Below, in pieces: positions 32,547 to 42,590 of a DNA stretch of 64,000 nt (positions are counted from its first letter, which is position 1; the number at the start of each line of letters is the position of its first letter). The position numbers were made by a program, and so were the translations under genes. Origin of the DNA: Metabacillus mangrovi (GTDB lineage Bacteria > Bacillota > Bacilli > Bacillales > Bacillaceae); NCBI RefSeq assembly GCF_009711125.1, contig NZ_WMIB01000008.1, forward strand, positions 1 to 64,000. Direction: 5' to 3'. Under the pieces are notes generated by a model. The model searched no databases. It was not told the origin of the DNA and saw nothing but the letters and a program-made list of their open reading frames with translations.

Positions 32547-33272
32547 TTAAACAAACATCGATAATCTTGAATTGAATTCACTGATTTTCAGCTTGGAAAT
32601 GTAAGCATGCTTTTGATAGTTTCTAAAGTGAACTTCATATGTTTCGTTTTTCGGAGTAATATGCGAAACGCAATTAAGGTTCACAACGAACGAACGGTGG
32701 GTAAGAAAGAAGGACTGGTCCAGCCGTTCGTAAAGTGTTTTAATCCCTTCATAGGTTTCATACACTTCTTTAGTGGTGTGGATCATGCATTTTCTTCCAA
32801 GCTTCTCCAAAAACAGGATGTCCTCGAACAAAATGTAGTAGGTGGAGCTTCCTGATTTTACATGCAGTTTTCTCGGCTGGACAGAATAGGGTGAAGAAGC
32901 CCTCTCCAAAAGACTGCGGGCTTTATGTAAGGCAGCAAAGAGCCTGACTGGTTTTACGGGCTTTACAATGTAATCAACGGCTGATAAATTAAACGCTTCC
33001 ACTGCATATTCATCATAGCCGGTAATGAAAATAAATTTTACGTCCGGATTGATTTTCAGGCACTCTTTTATCGCGTCCATTCCATTTTTCCTCGGCATAT
33101 GGATATCTGCCAAAATTAAGTCCGGGCTTGAGCACTGAATTTGTTCGATAAGCTGTTCGCCATCCCTGCATACAGCTTCAATGGAGAAGTCGTCTGATTT
33201 TTTCAGATAATGCTTCATGATTTCCAGTGAGTCCGGCTTATCATCAGCAATTACAATACGAAAAGGCTTCAT
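32547..33272 (-). CDS. LytTR-family response regulator
   Basis: 241 residues. Receiver domain 1-120 with IVIADDKPDSLEIM, phospho-acceptor LILADIHMPRKNGM near residue 56, and switch residues FITGYDEYAVEAF and YIVKPVKP. LytTR DNA-binding domain ~145-240 (FEDILFLEKLGRKCMIHT, SFFLTHRSFVVNLNCVSHIT). GAGGTGATAG precedes the ATG. First gene of the signalling operon. LytTR regulators often control extracellular polysaccharide, cell-wall or autolysis genes; targets here are unknown. Confidence 0.92.
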   Translation of the reverse strand: MKPFRIVIADDKPDSLEIMKHYLKKSDDFSIEAVCRDGEQLIEQIQCSSPDLILADIHMPRKNGMDAIKECLKINPDVKFIFITGYDEYAVEAFNLSAVDYIVKPVKPVRLFAALHKARSLLERASSPYSVQPRKLHVKSGSSTYYILFEDILFLEKLGRKCMIHTTKEVYETYEGIKTLYERLDQSFFLTHRSFVVNLNCVSHITPKNETYEVHFRNYQKHAYISKLKISEFNSRLSMFV

Positions 33273-33491
33273 GCTATCACCTCATTAATCGATCTCTATA
33301 AGAATAGTACACGAAATCCGTGCATTTTAAACTAGGTAAAAATAGGGTGATATACACGTTTAATAATAAAAAAAGAAAGTTTATTGGTACTTTTAGCTTG
33401 TTGAGGAATTAGGCAGTCTTAATCTCACACCAGAATGTTACTATCGGCCACAAAATGGGTACAGATAAGGAGAAAAAAGAGGGGGCAGATG

Positions 33492-34751
33492 ATGAATCAA
33501 CTAATCGCACCGGCTGGAACAGGAACCTTGGACGTAACATCTGAAATCGGAAAATTACGGACCGTTATGCTTCACCGGCCCGGCCGTGAAGTGGAGAATT
33601 TAACTCCTGAACTTTTGCATAAATTGCTTTTTGACGATATCCCCTATCTGCCTGTGATTCAAGAAGAGCACGATCAATTTGCTGAGACGCTGAAGGATCA
33701 GGGAGTCGAAGTTCTTTATCTGGAAAAGCTGGTGGAAGAGGCACTGCATTTTGGCCAGGTGAAAGAACAGTTTATCGATCAGATCCTGCAGGAAAGCAAA
33801 TCCAATATAAATGGAGCGAGTGATAGTTTAAAAGAATTTTTACTGGACATTCCGGGAGGGCAGCTTGTCTCTAAAATTATGGCCGGCGTCCGGACTTCTG
33901 AAATCGATGAAGGCCGAAAGCGGCATTTATACGAGTTCATGACAGATCAGTATCCATTCTATCTGGATCCCATGCCGAACCTGTATTTCACAAGGGACCC
34001 GGCGGCTGTCATAGGGAACGGACTGACCATCAACCGGATGCATGAAGGGGCGCGAAGGCGGGAATCGCTGTTTATGGAGTACATCATGAAGTACCACCCG
34101 AGATTTTCGCAGGCAGACATTCCGGTCTGGCTGAACCGGGATTATGATTTTTCGGTAGAAGGAGGCGACGAGCTTGTGCTGAGCGAGGATACCCTGGCTA
34201 TCGGAGTCAGTGCGAGAACCTCTGCCCGGGGCATCGAACGCCTTGCATTAAACCTGTTCCAAAAACAGGATCGAATAAAGAAAATCGTCGCCATCGAAAT
34301 TCCAAAGTCCAGAGCCTTTATGCATTTGGATACCGTCTTCACCATGGTTGACTATGACAAGTTCACCATTCATCCGGCCATCCAGGGTCCTAATGGAGAC
34401 ATGAACATTTACATTCTTGAAAAACACCCTGACGATCCAAAGCGCGTTTCCATTTCCTCAAGAACGAACCTTATTAAAACGCTGAAAGAAGTGCTGAACC
34501 TGGAGAGTGTCACCCTGATCCCGTGCGGCGGAGGCGATGCTATCGTAGCAGCGCGGGAGCAATGGAACGACGGCTCCAACACGCTCGCTATTGCACCGGG
34601 AACGGTCGTCACTTATAACCGCAACTACGTCTCCAACCGGATCATGCGCGAGCACGGCATTGAGGTAATTGAAATTGCAAGCTCTGAGCTGTCCAGAGGA
34701 AGAGGCGGTCCCCGCTGCATGAGCATGCCGCTTGTGAGGGACAGGATTTAA
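33492..34751 (+). CDS. arcA: Arginine deiminase
   Basis: 419 residues. Family motifs: [64 protein letters not shown] and the catalytic Cys near residue 409 in [12 protein letters not shown]. It hydrolyses arginine to citrulline and ammonia, first step of the ATP-yielding deiminase pathway. Of two adjacent ATGs the second (33492) is better spaced from GAGGGGG. arcB, arcC and arcD are not beside it, unlike the usual operon, so ammonia production or partners elsewhere are possible. Confidence 0.94.
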   Translation: MNQLIAPAGTGTLDVTSEIGKLRTVMLHRPGREVENLTPELLHKLLFDDIPYLPVIQEEHDQFAETLKDQGVEVLYLEKLVEEALHFGQVKEQFIDQILQESKSNINGASDSLKEFLLDIPGGQLVSKIMAGVRTSEIDEGRKRHLYEFMTDQYPFYLDPMPNLYFTRDPAAVIGNGLTINRMHEGARRRESLFMEYIMKYHPRFSQADIPVWLNRDYDFSVEGGDELVLSEDTLAIGVSARTSARGIERLALNLFQKQDRIKKIVAIEIPKSRAFMHLDTVFTMVDYDKFTIHPAIQGPNGDMNIYILEKHPDDPKRVSISSRTNLIKTLKEVLNLESVTLIPCGGGDAIVAAREQWNDGSNTLAIAPGTVVTYNRNYVSNRIMREHGIEVIEIASSELSRGRGGPRCMSMPLVRDRI

Positions 34752-34756
34752 CAGGA

Positions 34757-34785
34757 AACGCCGGCTTTAATGCTGGCGTTTTTTT
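34757..34785 (+). terminator. arcA terminator
   Basis: AACGCCGGC and GCTGGCGTT pair over a short loop followed by Ts. Confidence 0.9.
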
Positions 34786-34847
34786 GTTGGACGTTGGGGA
34801 GAGAGGAGGCATAGGTAGGAGTACTTTGGAGGCTGCTGTTAAGAGCG

Positions 34848-35098
34848 GGGTCAGTGGTACTGCTTTAACGCAAGTGGGGGCAGAGGGATGGTGTTCTGAA
34901 TCCTTGTGGCAGAAGGGATTAGAGAGACGGTGCCGGAGCTTTAGTCCGGTAGAGAATGTGGGGACTGGCACGGTGCCAGTCCCCTGTTGCTTTAACGTAA
35001 GTGGGGACAGAGGCCCACCCCTTCACCCCCTTGTGCCCCAAGGGATCGAAGGGGGGGTGCCAGAGCTTTAGCCCTTTAGCAGAGTGAGGGACTGACAC
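34848..35098. repeat. REP/MITE-like repeat cluster
   Basis: Words GCTTTAACGCAAGTGGGGGC (34862 on) and GCTTTAACGTAAGTGGGGAC (34988 on) recur and match the element at 41.1-41.3 kb. Between them lies a perfect 25-base palindrome at 34960-34984 (arms GGGGACTGGCAC / GTGCCAGTCCCC). No gene overlaps convincingly. It looks like a small mobile palindromic repeat family of Bacillus intergenic DNA. Confidence 0.7.
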
Positions 35099-35191
35099 CC
35101 GGCTCCATATTCGGACCACCCCAACACAGAAGCCCACCCACCTCACCAAACCGCCCCTCTTCCAAATCTTTACTAACTCCCCTCTGCTATG

Positions 35192-35220
35192 TTGTCCATA
35201 GACATGAATAGTGTTAAAAT
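35192..35220 (+). promoter_or_regulatory. Sigma-A-type promoter of secA
   Basis: TTGTCC and TAAAAT are separated by 17 bases, 68 bp before the secA start. Confidence 0.6.
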
Positions 35221-35287
35221 TAACGATAGTTCTATGTGTTTTCAAAAAAATGTTAGAGAACATTTAACAGCAGAGGAGCGTTTTTAA

Positions 35288-37801
35288 ATGCTTGGAATCT
35301 TGAATAAAGTGTTCGACCCTAATAAACGTAACGTTAACCGCTATGAAAAAATAGCAAATGAAATAGATGCCCTCGGGCCTCAGATGGAAAAGTTGTCCGA
35401 TGAAGCGCTGCAGGCGAAGACTGAAGAATTTAAGCAGCGGATTGAGAAGGGTGAAAGCCTGGACAAGCTTCTGAATGAAGCATTTGCAGTTGTCCGCGAA
35501 GGGTCCCGCCGTGTGACCGGAATGTATCCTTTTAAAGTGCAGCTTATGGGGGGGATCGCCCTTCATGAAGGAAATATCGCAGAGATGAAAACCGGGGAAG
35601 GAAAAACTTTGACTTCCACCATGCCGGTTTATTTGAATGCACTCAGCGGCGAAGGGGTTCATGTTGTAACGGTGAACGAATACCTGGCGAGCCGTGATGC
35701 AGTGGAGATGGGCCGTATCTTCGAATTTCTCGGTCTGACGGTTGGGCTTAATTTAAACCATTTAACGAAAGAGGAAAAACGCGCGGCGTACGCGGCAGAT
35801 GTAACGTATTCCACAAATAATGAGCTGGGGTTTGATTACCTGCGTGATAACATGGTCCTTTATAAGGAAGAAATGGTACAGCGTCCGCTTAACTATGCCA
35901 TCATTGATGAGGTCGATTCCATTCTTGTCGATGAAGCGCGTACCCCGCTGATCATTTCCGGACAGGCTGCGAAATCCACCAAGCTGTACATGCAGGCCAA
36001 TACCTTTGTCCGCATGCTGAAGCTTGATGACGATTATACATTAGATGTGAAAACCAAAGGCGTTCAGCTGACAGAGGACGGGATCACGAAAGCCGAGCGG
36101 GCATTCGGGATTGAGAACCTGTTTGATATTTCGCATGTCACGCTGAATCATCATATTAATCAGGCGCTGAAAGCGCACGTGATCATGCAGAATGATGTGG
36201 ATTACGTCGTTCAGGATGGCGAGGTTGTCATCGTTGACTCCTTTACCGGCCGTCTGATGAAAGGGCGCCGCTACAGTGAAGGCCTCCACCAGGCGATTGA
36301 AGCGAAGGAAGGCCTGGACATACAGAATGAGAGCATGACGCTTGCAACCATAACGTTCCAAAACTACTTCCGTATGTATAATAAGCTTTCCGGGATGACC
36401 GGTACGGCGAAAACAGAGGAAGAGGAATTCCGAAACATTTATAACATGCACGTCGTGGCCATTCCTACCAACCGTGATATCGTGCGTGATGACCGCGCCG
36501 ATCTTGTTTACCGTTCCATGCAGGGGAAATTCCTGGCTGTTGTAGAGGAAGTATCCCAGCGCCATGCCGTGGGGCAGCCGGTTCTTGTCGGTACAGTTGC
36601 GGTTGAGACATCTGAACTCATTTCCCAGCTTCTTAAGAAAAAAGGAGTCCCGCACAACGTTCTGAATGCGAAAAACCATGTGAGCGAGGCGGAAATCATC
36701 GAGCTCGCCGGCCAAAAAGGTGCAGTCACGATTGCAACGAATATGGCTGGACGCGGAACAGATATTAAGCTTGGAGAAGGTGTTGTAGATCTTGGCGGAC
36801 TGGCAGTAGTCGGTACAGAGCGCCATGAATCACGGCGGATCGATAATCAGCTGCGCGGACGTTCCGGACGTCAGGGAGATCCGGGTATCACCCAATTCTA
36901 TCTTTCAATGGAAGATGAATTGATGAGACGCTTCGGATCGGAAAATATGATGAATATGATGGACCGACTTGGCATGGACGATACCCAGCCGATCCAAAGC
37001 AAGATGGTTTCAAGAGCAGTAGAATCCGCACAGAAAAGGGTGGAGGGCAACAACTTTGATGCCCGTAAGCAGCTTCTTCAATATGATGATGTGCTCCGCC
37101 AGCAGCGTGAGGTTATTTATAAGCAGCGCTTTGATGTTCTGGACTCCGATAATCTGCGCGGCATTGTAGAGGAAATGATCAAATCAACGGTAACCCGCCT
37201 TGTTGCCCTTTATACTCCGAATGAAGTGGTGGAGGAAGAGTGGGATCTGGAAGGTCTGGTTGAGTACATTAATCTGAACATGCTGGAAGAGGGATCACTG
37301 GAACTGAATGAGATCCGCGGCAAGGATCAAGAGGAAATGGAAGAAGCCATTCTTGCTAAGCTGAAAGCGAAATACGATGCGAAGGAAGAGGCATTTGGAA
37401 CGGAGCAGATGCGTGAATTTGAGAAAGTAATTGTTCTGCGTGCTGTTGATTCTAAATGGATGGATCATATTGATGCCATGGACCACCTCCGTCAGGGAAT
37501 CCATCTTCGCGCTTACGGTCAAAACGATCCGCTTCGCGAGTACCAAATGGAAGGGTTTGCGATGTTTGAAGCGATGATTGCATCCATTGAAGAGGACGTT
37601 GCCAAATATATCATGAAAGCAGAAATCCGCAGCAACCTTCAACGTGAAGAGGTGGCGAAAGGCCAGACAGCTGTTCACCCGAAAGAAGGCGACGGAGAGG
37701 CCCCAAAGAAAAAGCCGACCCGCAAAGTCGTGGAAATCGGACGCAATGAACAATGTGAATGCGGCAGCGGGAAAAAATACAAAAACTGCTGCGGCAGATA
37801 A
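35288..37801 (+). CDS. secA: Preprotein translocase ATPase
   Basis: A full-length 837-residue SecA. Walker A MKTGEGKT near residue 100, [33 protein letters not shown] (Walker B), [34 protein letters not shown] and the C-terminal zinc site [15 protein letters not shown] are all present. It drives Sec-dependent export through SecYEG. AGAGGAG lies before the ATG. Synteny with hpf upstream and prfB downstream is standard for Bacillus, with extra genes inserted here. Confidence 0.98.
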   Translation: MLGILNKVFDPNKRNVNRYEKIANEIDALGPQMEKLSDEALQAKTEEFKQRIEKGESLDKLLNEAFAVVREGSRRVTGMYPFKVQLMGGIALHEGNIAEMKTGEGKTLTSTMPVYLNALSGEGVHVVTVNEYLASRDAVEMGRIFEFLGLTVGLNLNHLTKEEKRAAYAADVTYSTNNELGFDYLRDNMVLYKEEMVQRPLNYAIIDEVDSILVDEARTPLIISGQAAKSTKLYMQANTFVRMLKLDDDYTLDVKTKGVQLTEDGITKAERAFGIENLFDISHVTLNHHINQALKAHVIMQNDVDYVVQDGEVVIVDSFTGRLMKGRRYSEGLHQAIEAKEGLDIQNESMTLATITFQNYFRMYNKLSGMTGTAKTEEEEFRNIYNMHVVAIPTNRDIVRDDRADLVYRSMQGKFLAVVEEVSQRHAVGQPVLVGTVAVETSELISQLLKKKGVPHNVLNAKNHVSEAEIIELAGQKGAVTIATNMAGRGTDIKLGEGVVDLGGLAVVGTERHESRRIDNQLRGRSGRQGDPGITQFYLSMEDELMRRFGSENMMNMMDRLGMDDTQPIQSKMVSRAVESAQKRVEGNNFDARKQLLQYDDVLRQQREVIYKQRFDVLDSDNLRGIVEEMIKSTVTRLVALYTPNEVVEEEWDLEGLVEYINLNMLEEGSLELNEIRGKDQEEMEEAILAKLKAKYDAKEEAFGTEQMREFEKVIVLRAVDSKWMDHIDAMDHLRQGIHLRAYGQNDPLREYQMEGFAMFEAMIASIEEDVAKYIMKAEIRSNLQREEVAKGQTAVHPKEGDGEAPKKKPTRKVVEIGRNEQCECGSGKKYKNCCGR

Positions 37802-37804
37802 AAG

Positions 37805-37840
37805 AAAAGACCTTTTCCTTTTGGGAATGGGTCTTTTTTT
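37805..37840 (+). terminator. secA terminator
   Basis: AAAAGACC and GGGTCTTTT pair over a C/T-rich loop, followed by Ts. Confidence 0.85.
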
Positions 37841-37984
37841 GATACTTGACCTGGAATTCCTTTTTCTTGTGTCGAATAATGGAAAAAATAAAAGAAATAT
37901 TGTATAATAAAAGTCTTTACAATGCCGATATAAACGAATGAAAAAATAGATGATTACTAGAATATCAGAAAGGATAATGTGTAA

Positions 37985-38914
37985 GTGGAACAGCAGGCAG
38001 TACTTCCGATTAAGCAAAAAGCAAACCCGTGGAGACGGGCGGCTTACATCGGATCAGGATTAGGACTAGTTGCAGCGAATGCATTTTACGGATTAAGTTC
38101 ATATATTATTTGGAGAGCGATGCATCCGCCTAAAATCGCTTTGAAAAAGCACCCGGAGAATTATGGAATCAAAACGGAGGAAGTCCATTTTCCGAGCTCG
38201 GATGGTTTGACATTAAAGGGCTGGTGGATGCCGGTTGAAGGCAGCAGGAAAACGGTTATATTCTCGCACGCCTACGGACTCAACCGCTACAATATGCCGT
38301 TTCCGATTTTTGACCTCGTGAAGGTGTTTCAGTCTCAAGGATACAGTGTACTCATGTACGACTTTAGAAATGCCGGCGAATCGGATGGCAATGAAACGAC
38401 AATTGCCCTTAAAGAGCAGCTCGATTTAAACGGGGCCATCGATTTTGTGAAAAATGAGAAAGAGATGGATCATATTGTACTGATGGGCTGGTCCATGGGG
38501 GCGAGCACTTCCCTGCTTGCCGGCTGTATGCATGAAGACATTAAAGGCATTATCGCCGACAGCCCGTTTGCGAGCCTGGATACGTACGTTATGGATTCTT
38601 TCCAGTATTGGACGAAGCTTCCGAGATTTATCGGAAGGGTTTCCTCCTATGTAACCAAGCTTAACTTCCTCGGCTTCAAGCCGCATCTCGTCAAACCGAT
38701 TGAGATGGTGCGTCAGGCTGAGGATAAAAAGATCCTTATCATCCATGCCAAAAACGACCCGGCCATTTCCTGTACGGAGAGCGAGCGGATGAAGCAGGCA
38801 AATGACTGCATCCATCTTTGGCAGCCGGAAATGGGCGGGCATATTGAAGCGTACCGGCTGAATAAAAAGGAGTATGAAGACCGTCTCGTGTCTTTTTTGA
38901 GTGAATGCCGGTGA
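37985..38914 (+). CDS. Membrane-anchored alpha/beta hydrolase
   Basis: 309 residues from a GTG. An N-terminal helix (AYIGSGLGLVAANAFYGLSS) anchors it to the membrane. The hydrolase fold shows the oxyanion-side HAYGLNRYN, GYSVLMYDFRNAGES, nucleophile elbow GWSMGAS (Ser near 175), acid KNDPAI near 257 and catalytic His in GGHIEAY near 285. Serine hydrolase of unknown substrate, lying between secA and prfB. Confidence 0.85.
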   Translation: MEQQAVLPIKQKANPWRRAAYIGSGLGLVAANAFYGLSSYIIWRAMHPPKIALKKHPENYGIKTEEVHFPSSDGLTLKGWWMPVEGSRKTVIFSHAYGLNRYNMPFPIFDLVKVFQSQGYSVLMYDFRNAGESDGNETTIALKEQLDLNGAIDFVKNEKEMDHIVLMGWSMGASTSLLAGCMHEDIKGIIADSPFASLDTYVMDSFQYWTKLPRFIGRVSSYVTKLNFLGFKPHLVKPIEMVRQAEDKKILIIHAKNDPAISCTESERMKQANDCIHLWQPEMGGHIEAYRLNKKEYEDRLVSFLSECR

Positions 38915-38993
38915 ATTCAGGGGAACTGGACTTTTCCGCCCCTGTGGTTTATGTTTAACAGTAGCGTAAAAATCTTCCCCCGAGGTGAATGGA

Positions 38994-40092
38994 ATGGATT
39001 TAGTAGAAATTCGTCAGGAATTAGATAAAACAGCTAAGCGATTAGCGGACTTTAGGGGGTCTCTTTGACCTCGATGCAAAGGAAGCAAGAATACAGGAAT
39101 TAGATGAAGAAATGGCTCATCCGGCGTTTTGGAACGACCAAAATGCGGCACAGACCGTTATTAATGAAGCGAACGGCTTAAAGGATGTAGTCAATCAGTT
39201 TTATGCAATGGATGAAAGCTACGAAAACCTGCAGGTGACACTGGAGCTTCTTAAAGAAGAACCGGACGAGGAGCTGCAGGATGAGCTGGGCTCTGAAATG
39301 AAAGAGCTGACCGGCCAGATGAATGACTTCGAGCTGCAGCTGCTTCTCAGTGAACCGTATGATAAGAGCAATGCCATCCTTGAGCTGCATCCTGGTGCCG
39401 GCGGTACTGAATCCCAGGACTGGGGTTCCATGCTGCTCCGCATGTACACCAGATGGGCTGAGAAAAAAGGCTTCAAGGTGGAAACGATGGACTACCTTCC
39501 GGGCGATGAAGCCGGAATCAAATCCGTCACACTTTTGATTAAAGGCCATAATGCTTATGGCTATTTGAAGGCTGAAAAAGGGGTGCACCGCCTCGTCCGC
39601 ATCTCACCGTTCGATTCTTCAGGACGCCGTCACACATCGTTCGTATCTTGCGAGATCATGCCGGAATTTAATGAAGAAATCGAAATTGAAATCCGAACCG
39701 AGGATCTAAAGGTCGACACATACCGTGCAAGCGGCGCCGGCGGCCAGCATATCAACACGACAGACTCCGCTGTCCGGATCACCCACCTTCCAACGAATGT
39801 GGTCGTGTCCTGCCAGACGGAACGTTCTCAGATCAAAAACCGTGAGCACGCCATGAAGATGCTGAAAGCAAAGCTTTACCAAAAACGGATTGAAGAACAG
39901 GAAGCACAGCTTGCTGAAATCCGCGGTGAGCAAAAGGACATCGGCTGGGGAAGCCAGATCCGTTCCTACGTTTTCCATCCATACTCCATGGTCAAAGACC
40001 ACAGAACAAGCACAGAGATCGGGAACGTTCACTCCGTTATGGACGGGGAACTGGATCCGTTTATTGACTCTTACCTGCGATCTAAATTGTAA
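38994..40092 (+). CDS. prfB: Peptide chain release factor 2 (programmed +1 frameshift)
   Basis: The first 24 codons ([20 protein letters not shown], then RGSL) end at an in-frame TGA at 39066-39068. Shifting +1 gives [20 protein letters not shown] and the rest of RF2, about 365 residues in total. The frame-2 part has SPF-type recognition ([18 protein letters not shown]) and the catalytic GGQ loop [20 protein letters not shown]. It terminates translation at UGA and UAA. GAGGTGAA precedes the ATG. Low RF2 favours the shift, giving autoregulation. Confidence 0.98.
39054..39069 (+). other. prfB +1 frameshift site
   Basis: AGGGGG (39054-39059), three bases, then CTTTGAC: the internal Shine-Dalgarno pairs with 16S rRNA while the ribosome pauses at TGA, and CTT slips to TTT. 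Confidence 0.97.
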
Positions 40093-40146
40093 AAGGAAAA
40101 ACCGGCCTCTTTATAGAGGGGGCAAACGTGTAAAGAACAAGTCAAG

Positions 40147-40187
40147 ACGCACAGTATTTCATGATGAAATCACTGTGCGTTTTTTTG
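40147..40187 (+). terminator. prfB-region terminator
   Basis: ACGCACAGT and ACTGTGCGT, extended by ATTTCAT/ATGAAAT, form a long stem followed by seven Ts. Confidence 0.92.
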
Positions 40188-40418
40188 TAGTCTATTTAAA
40201 TCCGATCTACAGCAGAGAAACGGATAAGACCCAGCAGCAGCCATATGTATCATTAATACTTTAAAGCAGTTTGTGGAGATTTTTCTAAAGATCCTGTTTG
40301 AATGAAAAATGCATGGGATTTTATGTTAAAGTGGATAGGGGATTTCTCATCAAGAAACAGCAAAGAGCAGGAACCGAGAATATCTGCATTAATACACTGA
40401 GGTAAATGAGGGGAAATT
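40188..40418. other. Intergenic stretch
   Basis: A/T-rich, no convincing gene or repeat; a GAGG...GGGG ribosome binding site for the next gene lies at its end. Confidence 0.4.
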
Positions 40419-40958
40419 ATGGCGAATAGGGAGTACAACACACAAAGAACTTGTGGAGTATGGTTGATTTACATTGGCGTTATTATCATAGTTTCAGCAG
40501 TTAATGGCGGTAACTTGTTAATACAGCCTTTCATTTTTGGATTCGGCTATGCAGTTGGTTTTTTGCTAATATACGTGCTCCCCTTTTTGAATCGAAAACT
40601 AGCTTACGGGAAAAACACGAAATTTCAAGATAAAATGGATAATATCACGTTAACTGTCACGGTTATTTTATGTACCATTTGTGGCATGTTTATTGGATTT
40701 GAGAATGTAAGATTGGTTTGGCTCTCTATCTTAATCGTTGTTGGAGCTCATTTTTTTGGTTTTTATTTTTCTCAGGGAAAACTCATGATTCTTTTAGGTA
40801 CATTAACGGTTGTTAACGGATTATTAGGTCTCCTGATACCCAGCATTCCTTTTCTGGCTGTTGCATGGATCGATGGAGCATTGAAAATGATGATAGGCGT
40901 TAAAATGCTATTTAATCGGAGGCATACCTATTCAGAAAATGATTCCTTGCATTTGTAA
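40419..40958 (+). CDS. Polytopic membrane protein (DUF6609-like)
   Basis: 179 residues with about five membrane helices (CGVWLIYIGVIIIVSAVNGG; FGFGYAVGFLLIYVLPFL; ITLTVTVILCTICGMFIGF; VWLSILIVVGAHFFGFYFS; MILLGTLTVVNGLLGLLIPS). A loop reads GKNTKFQDKMDN. It resembles DUF6609 proteins as I recall them, not a firm call. Own terminator; function unknown. Confidence 0.6.
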   Translation: MANREYNTQRTCGVWLIYIGVIIIVSAVNGGNLLIQPFIFGFGYAVGFLLIYVLPFLNRKLAYGKNTKFQDKMDNITLTVTVILCTICGMFIGFENVRLVWLSILIVVGAHFFGFYFSQGKLMILLGTLTVVNGLLGLLIPSIPFLAVAWIDGALKMMIGVKMLFNRRHTYSENDSLHL

Positions 40959-40976
40959 CAGCAGGATTTTCTATAC

Positions 40977-41007
40977 AAAAGACTGTCTTAAAGCCAGTCT
41001 TTTTTTC
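40977..41007 (+). terminator. Terminator
   Basis: AAAAGACTG and CAGTCTTTT pair over an eight-base loop with a T-run. Confidence 0.88.
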
Positions 41008-41085
41008 GTGACTTAAATAGTGATTTATTATGCAATAGTTTACAGGATCGCCTTTTAAAGGGGTGAAAAGGCAGGGCTAGATTTA

Positions 41086-41343
41086 CTCTGACCCTCACTG
41101 CTTTAAAGGAACGGGGGAACAAGCGGCCCTTCTCCAATCCCTTGGGCGATAAGCATTTCTGCAGACAAGGGGACGGAGGTTTAACGCTTTAGCGAAAGTG
41201 GGGTCAGTGCACTGCTCTGACCCTCACTGCTTTAAAGGATCAGGGGAACAAGCGGCCCTTCTCCAATCCCTTGTGCTATAAGCCTGTCTGTAGACTGGGG
41301 ACGGAGGTTTAATGCTTTAGCGAAAGTGGGGTCAGAGCACCAG
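41086..41343. repeat. Two tandem ~129-bp MITE-like units
   Basis: The units start at 41086 and 41215 with CTCTGACCCTCACTGCTTTA and end with GCTTTAGCGAAAGTGGGGTC plus AG. The ends are imperfect inverted repeats (CTGACCC.. / ..GGGTCAG). The two copies are about 90% alike by eye. The end word is shared with 34.85-35.1 kb. No protein is encoded. Confidence 0.85.
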
Positions 41344-41444
41344 AACACCAGCCGTCCGTAAAAAAGACTTGGTTTACAAAAATAAACCAAGGGGAAAAGA
41401 TTTTCGGATTAACAAATAAAACCAAAAAAGGAGGAGGGATTAAA

Positions 41445-41783
41445 GTGGGATGCTTAACTGTTCCATTTCGTATTATTTTCTCGTTAATTTTGATAGCAGG
41501 CGGGGCAGGGTCGATCTTCCAAACGACAGAGCCGCTTTTCTTTCTTTTCTGCCTCGCATTGATTCTTTTCGGCTTAGGCTTCCTGATCAATACATGGGGG
41601 GATGGCGGTACGCTGCTGGAACTGCTTGGTGCTGCAATAGGAACGGGTGTAGCGGCTGTTGAAGGCTTCAGACAGGAGAGCTACGTGGCAGGGGTATTGA
41701 TCAGCATCGTTTCCGTTGCGTTCTTCCTGATCTCGCTCGCGGTTATTCGGGGTTATTTTCACAGTGACAGCTCTGCTCAGTAG
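41445..41783 (+). CDS. Small membrane protein (112 aa)
   Basis: GTG start behind AAAGGAGGAGG, a very strong ribosome binding site. Helices: VPFRIIFSLILIAGGAGSIF, LFFLFCLALILFGLGFLI and VAGVLISIVSVAFFLISLAV. Unrecognised. Confidence 0.65.
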   Translation: MGCLTVPFRIIFSLILIAGGAGSIFQTTEPLFFLFCLALILFGLGFLINTWGDGGTLLELLGAAIGTGVAAVEGFRQESYVAGVLISIVSVAFFLISLAVIRGYFHSDSSAQ

Positions 41784-41862
41784 AAGTGTGCGGATTTTGC
41801 GTTTTTTCCTGCCGGGAAAAGGGGTATTACATCTATAAATCGGTACCCGGGAGGTGAATGGG

Positions 41863-42219
41863 ATGGGATCTGTTTTAAAAGGGGCTGCATCGGTACTCTT
41901 GTTTTTTGTTTTTTTGTTTGGGATAAGCAGTATGTTCCTTGCTGATCATTCTGAGGGCGTTTCGTTTGGTGCGGCCATCGTTCTTGGGGCAGGCGGACTG
42001 TTTTTTATGATCTGGTCGAAGCGTACGGTCTATTTGTGGGGAGTGACTTTGCTGGCAGCAAGCGGCACCCTGATTTTCAGTGTGATTGCGTACCGCTGTT
42101 TCCGCGATAATCAAATGGCGATGGGAATCGGATTTCTTTGTGTGGATGCAGGAATGATCCTTCTGGCATTTTTCACCCTGTTTGCCTGCCTGCGCGGAAA
42201 ATCACCGCGTAAGGCTTGA
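41863..42219 (+). CDS. Small membrane protein (118 aa)
   Basis: ATG at 41863 is placed about seven bases behind GGGAGGTG; the overlapping GTG is too close to it. Four hydrophobic segments (ASVLLFFVFLFGISSMF; FGAAIVLGAGGLFFMIW; LLAASGTLIFSVIAY; MILLAFFTLFACL) with a basic tail. Unrecognised. Confidence 0.62.
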   Translation: MGSVLKGAASVLLFFVFLFGISSMFLADHSEGVSFGAAIVLGAGGLFFMIWSKRTVYLWGVTLLAASGTLIFSVIAYRCFRDNQMAMGIGFLCVDAGMILLAFFTLFACLRGKSPRKA

Positions 42220-42524
42220 GAGAAAAGCGCGGAAAAGCAGAACTTTATTTAAATTGGATTCTTACCTGTTCAGGCGGCAGAAATCTCTGAAAGGGATTGG
42301 CCGCATCGAAATGAAAAAAATGGTGCTCAACTTCTATTTCCCTCACGTGCATCAAAACTCCCAAAACCCCATTTATTCGACAAACCCCTTCTTTCCTGCA
42401 ATTCAGCGAACAACTGTTCATACACTTTATCTGTCTGCCGGCTGGCTGGCTGGAGGATGAGCCTTCCCTGCTCCGGGTATACTAAGTCTGCGCTTTATCC
42501 CTTTAACACGTTATTTCAGCCTCG
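42220..42524. other. Intergenic stretch before the YitT-family gene
   Basis: No clear gene, repeat or RNA. Some short open frames lack ribosome binding sites. Confidence 0.4.
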
Positions 42525-42554
42525 TTTACACCGTGATGTCTGCGGTGCTATACT
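42525..42554 (+). promoter_or_regulatory. Sigma-A-type promoter
   Basis: TTTACA and TATACT are separated by 18 bases, 36 bp before the YitT-family start. Confidence 0.5.
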
Positions 42555-42590
42555 CTTGTCTGGTTAAGTATTCCATTGGAGGGCAAGCAG

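Noticed and set aside
38994-39068. Nonsense mutation in prfB
   Set aside because: The TGA lies in the classic programmed frameshift site.
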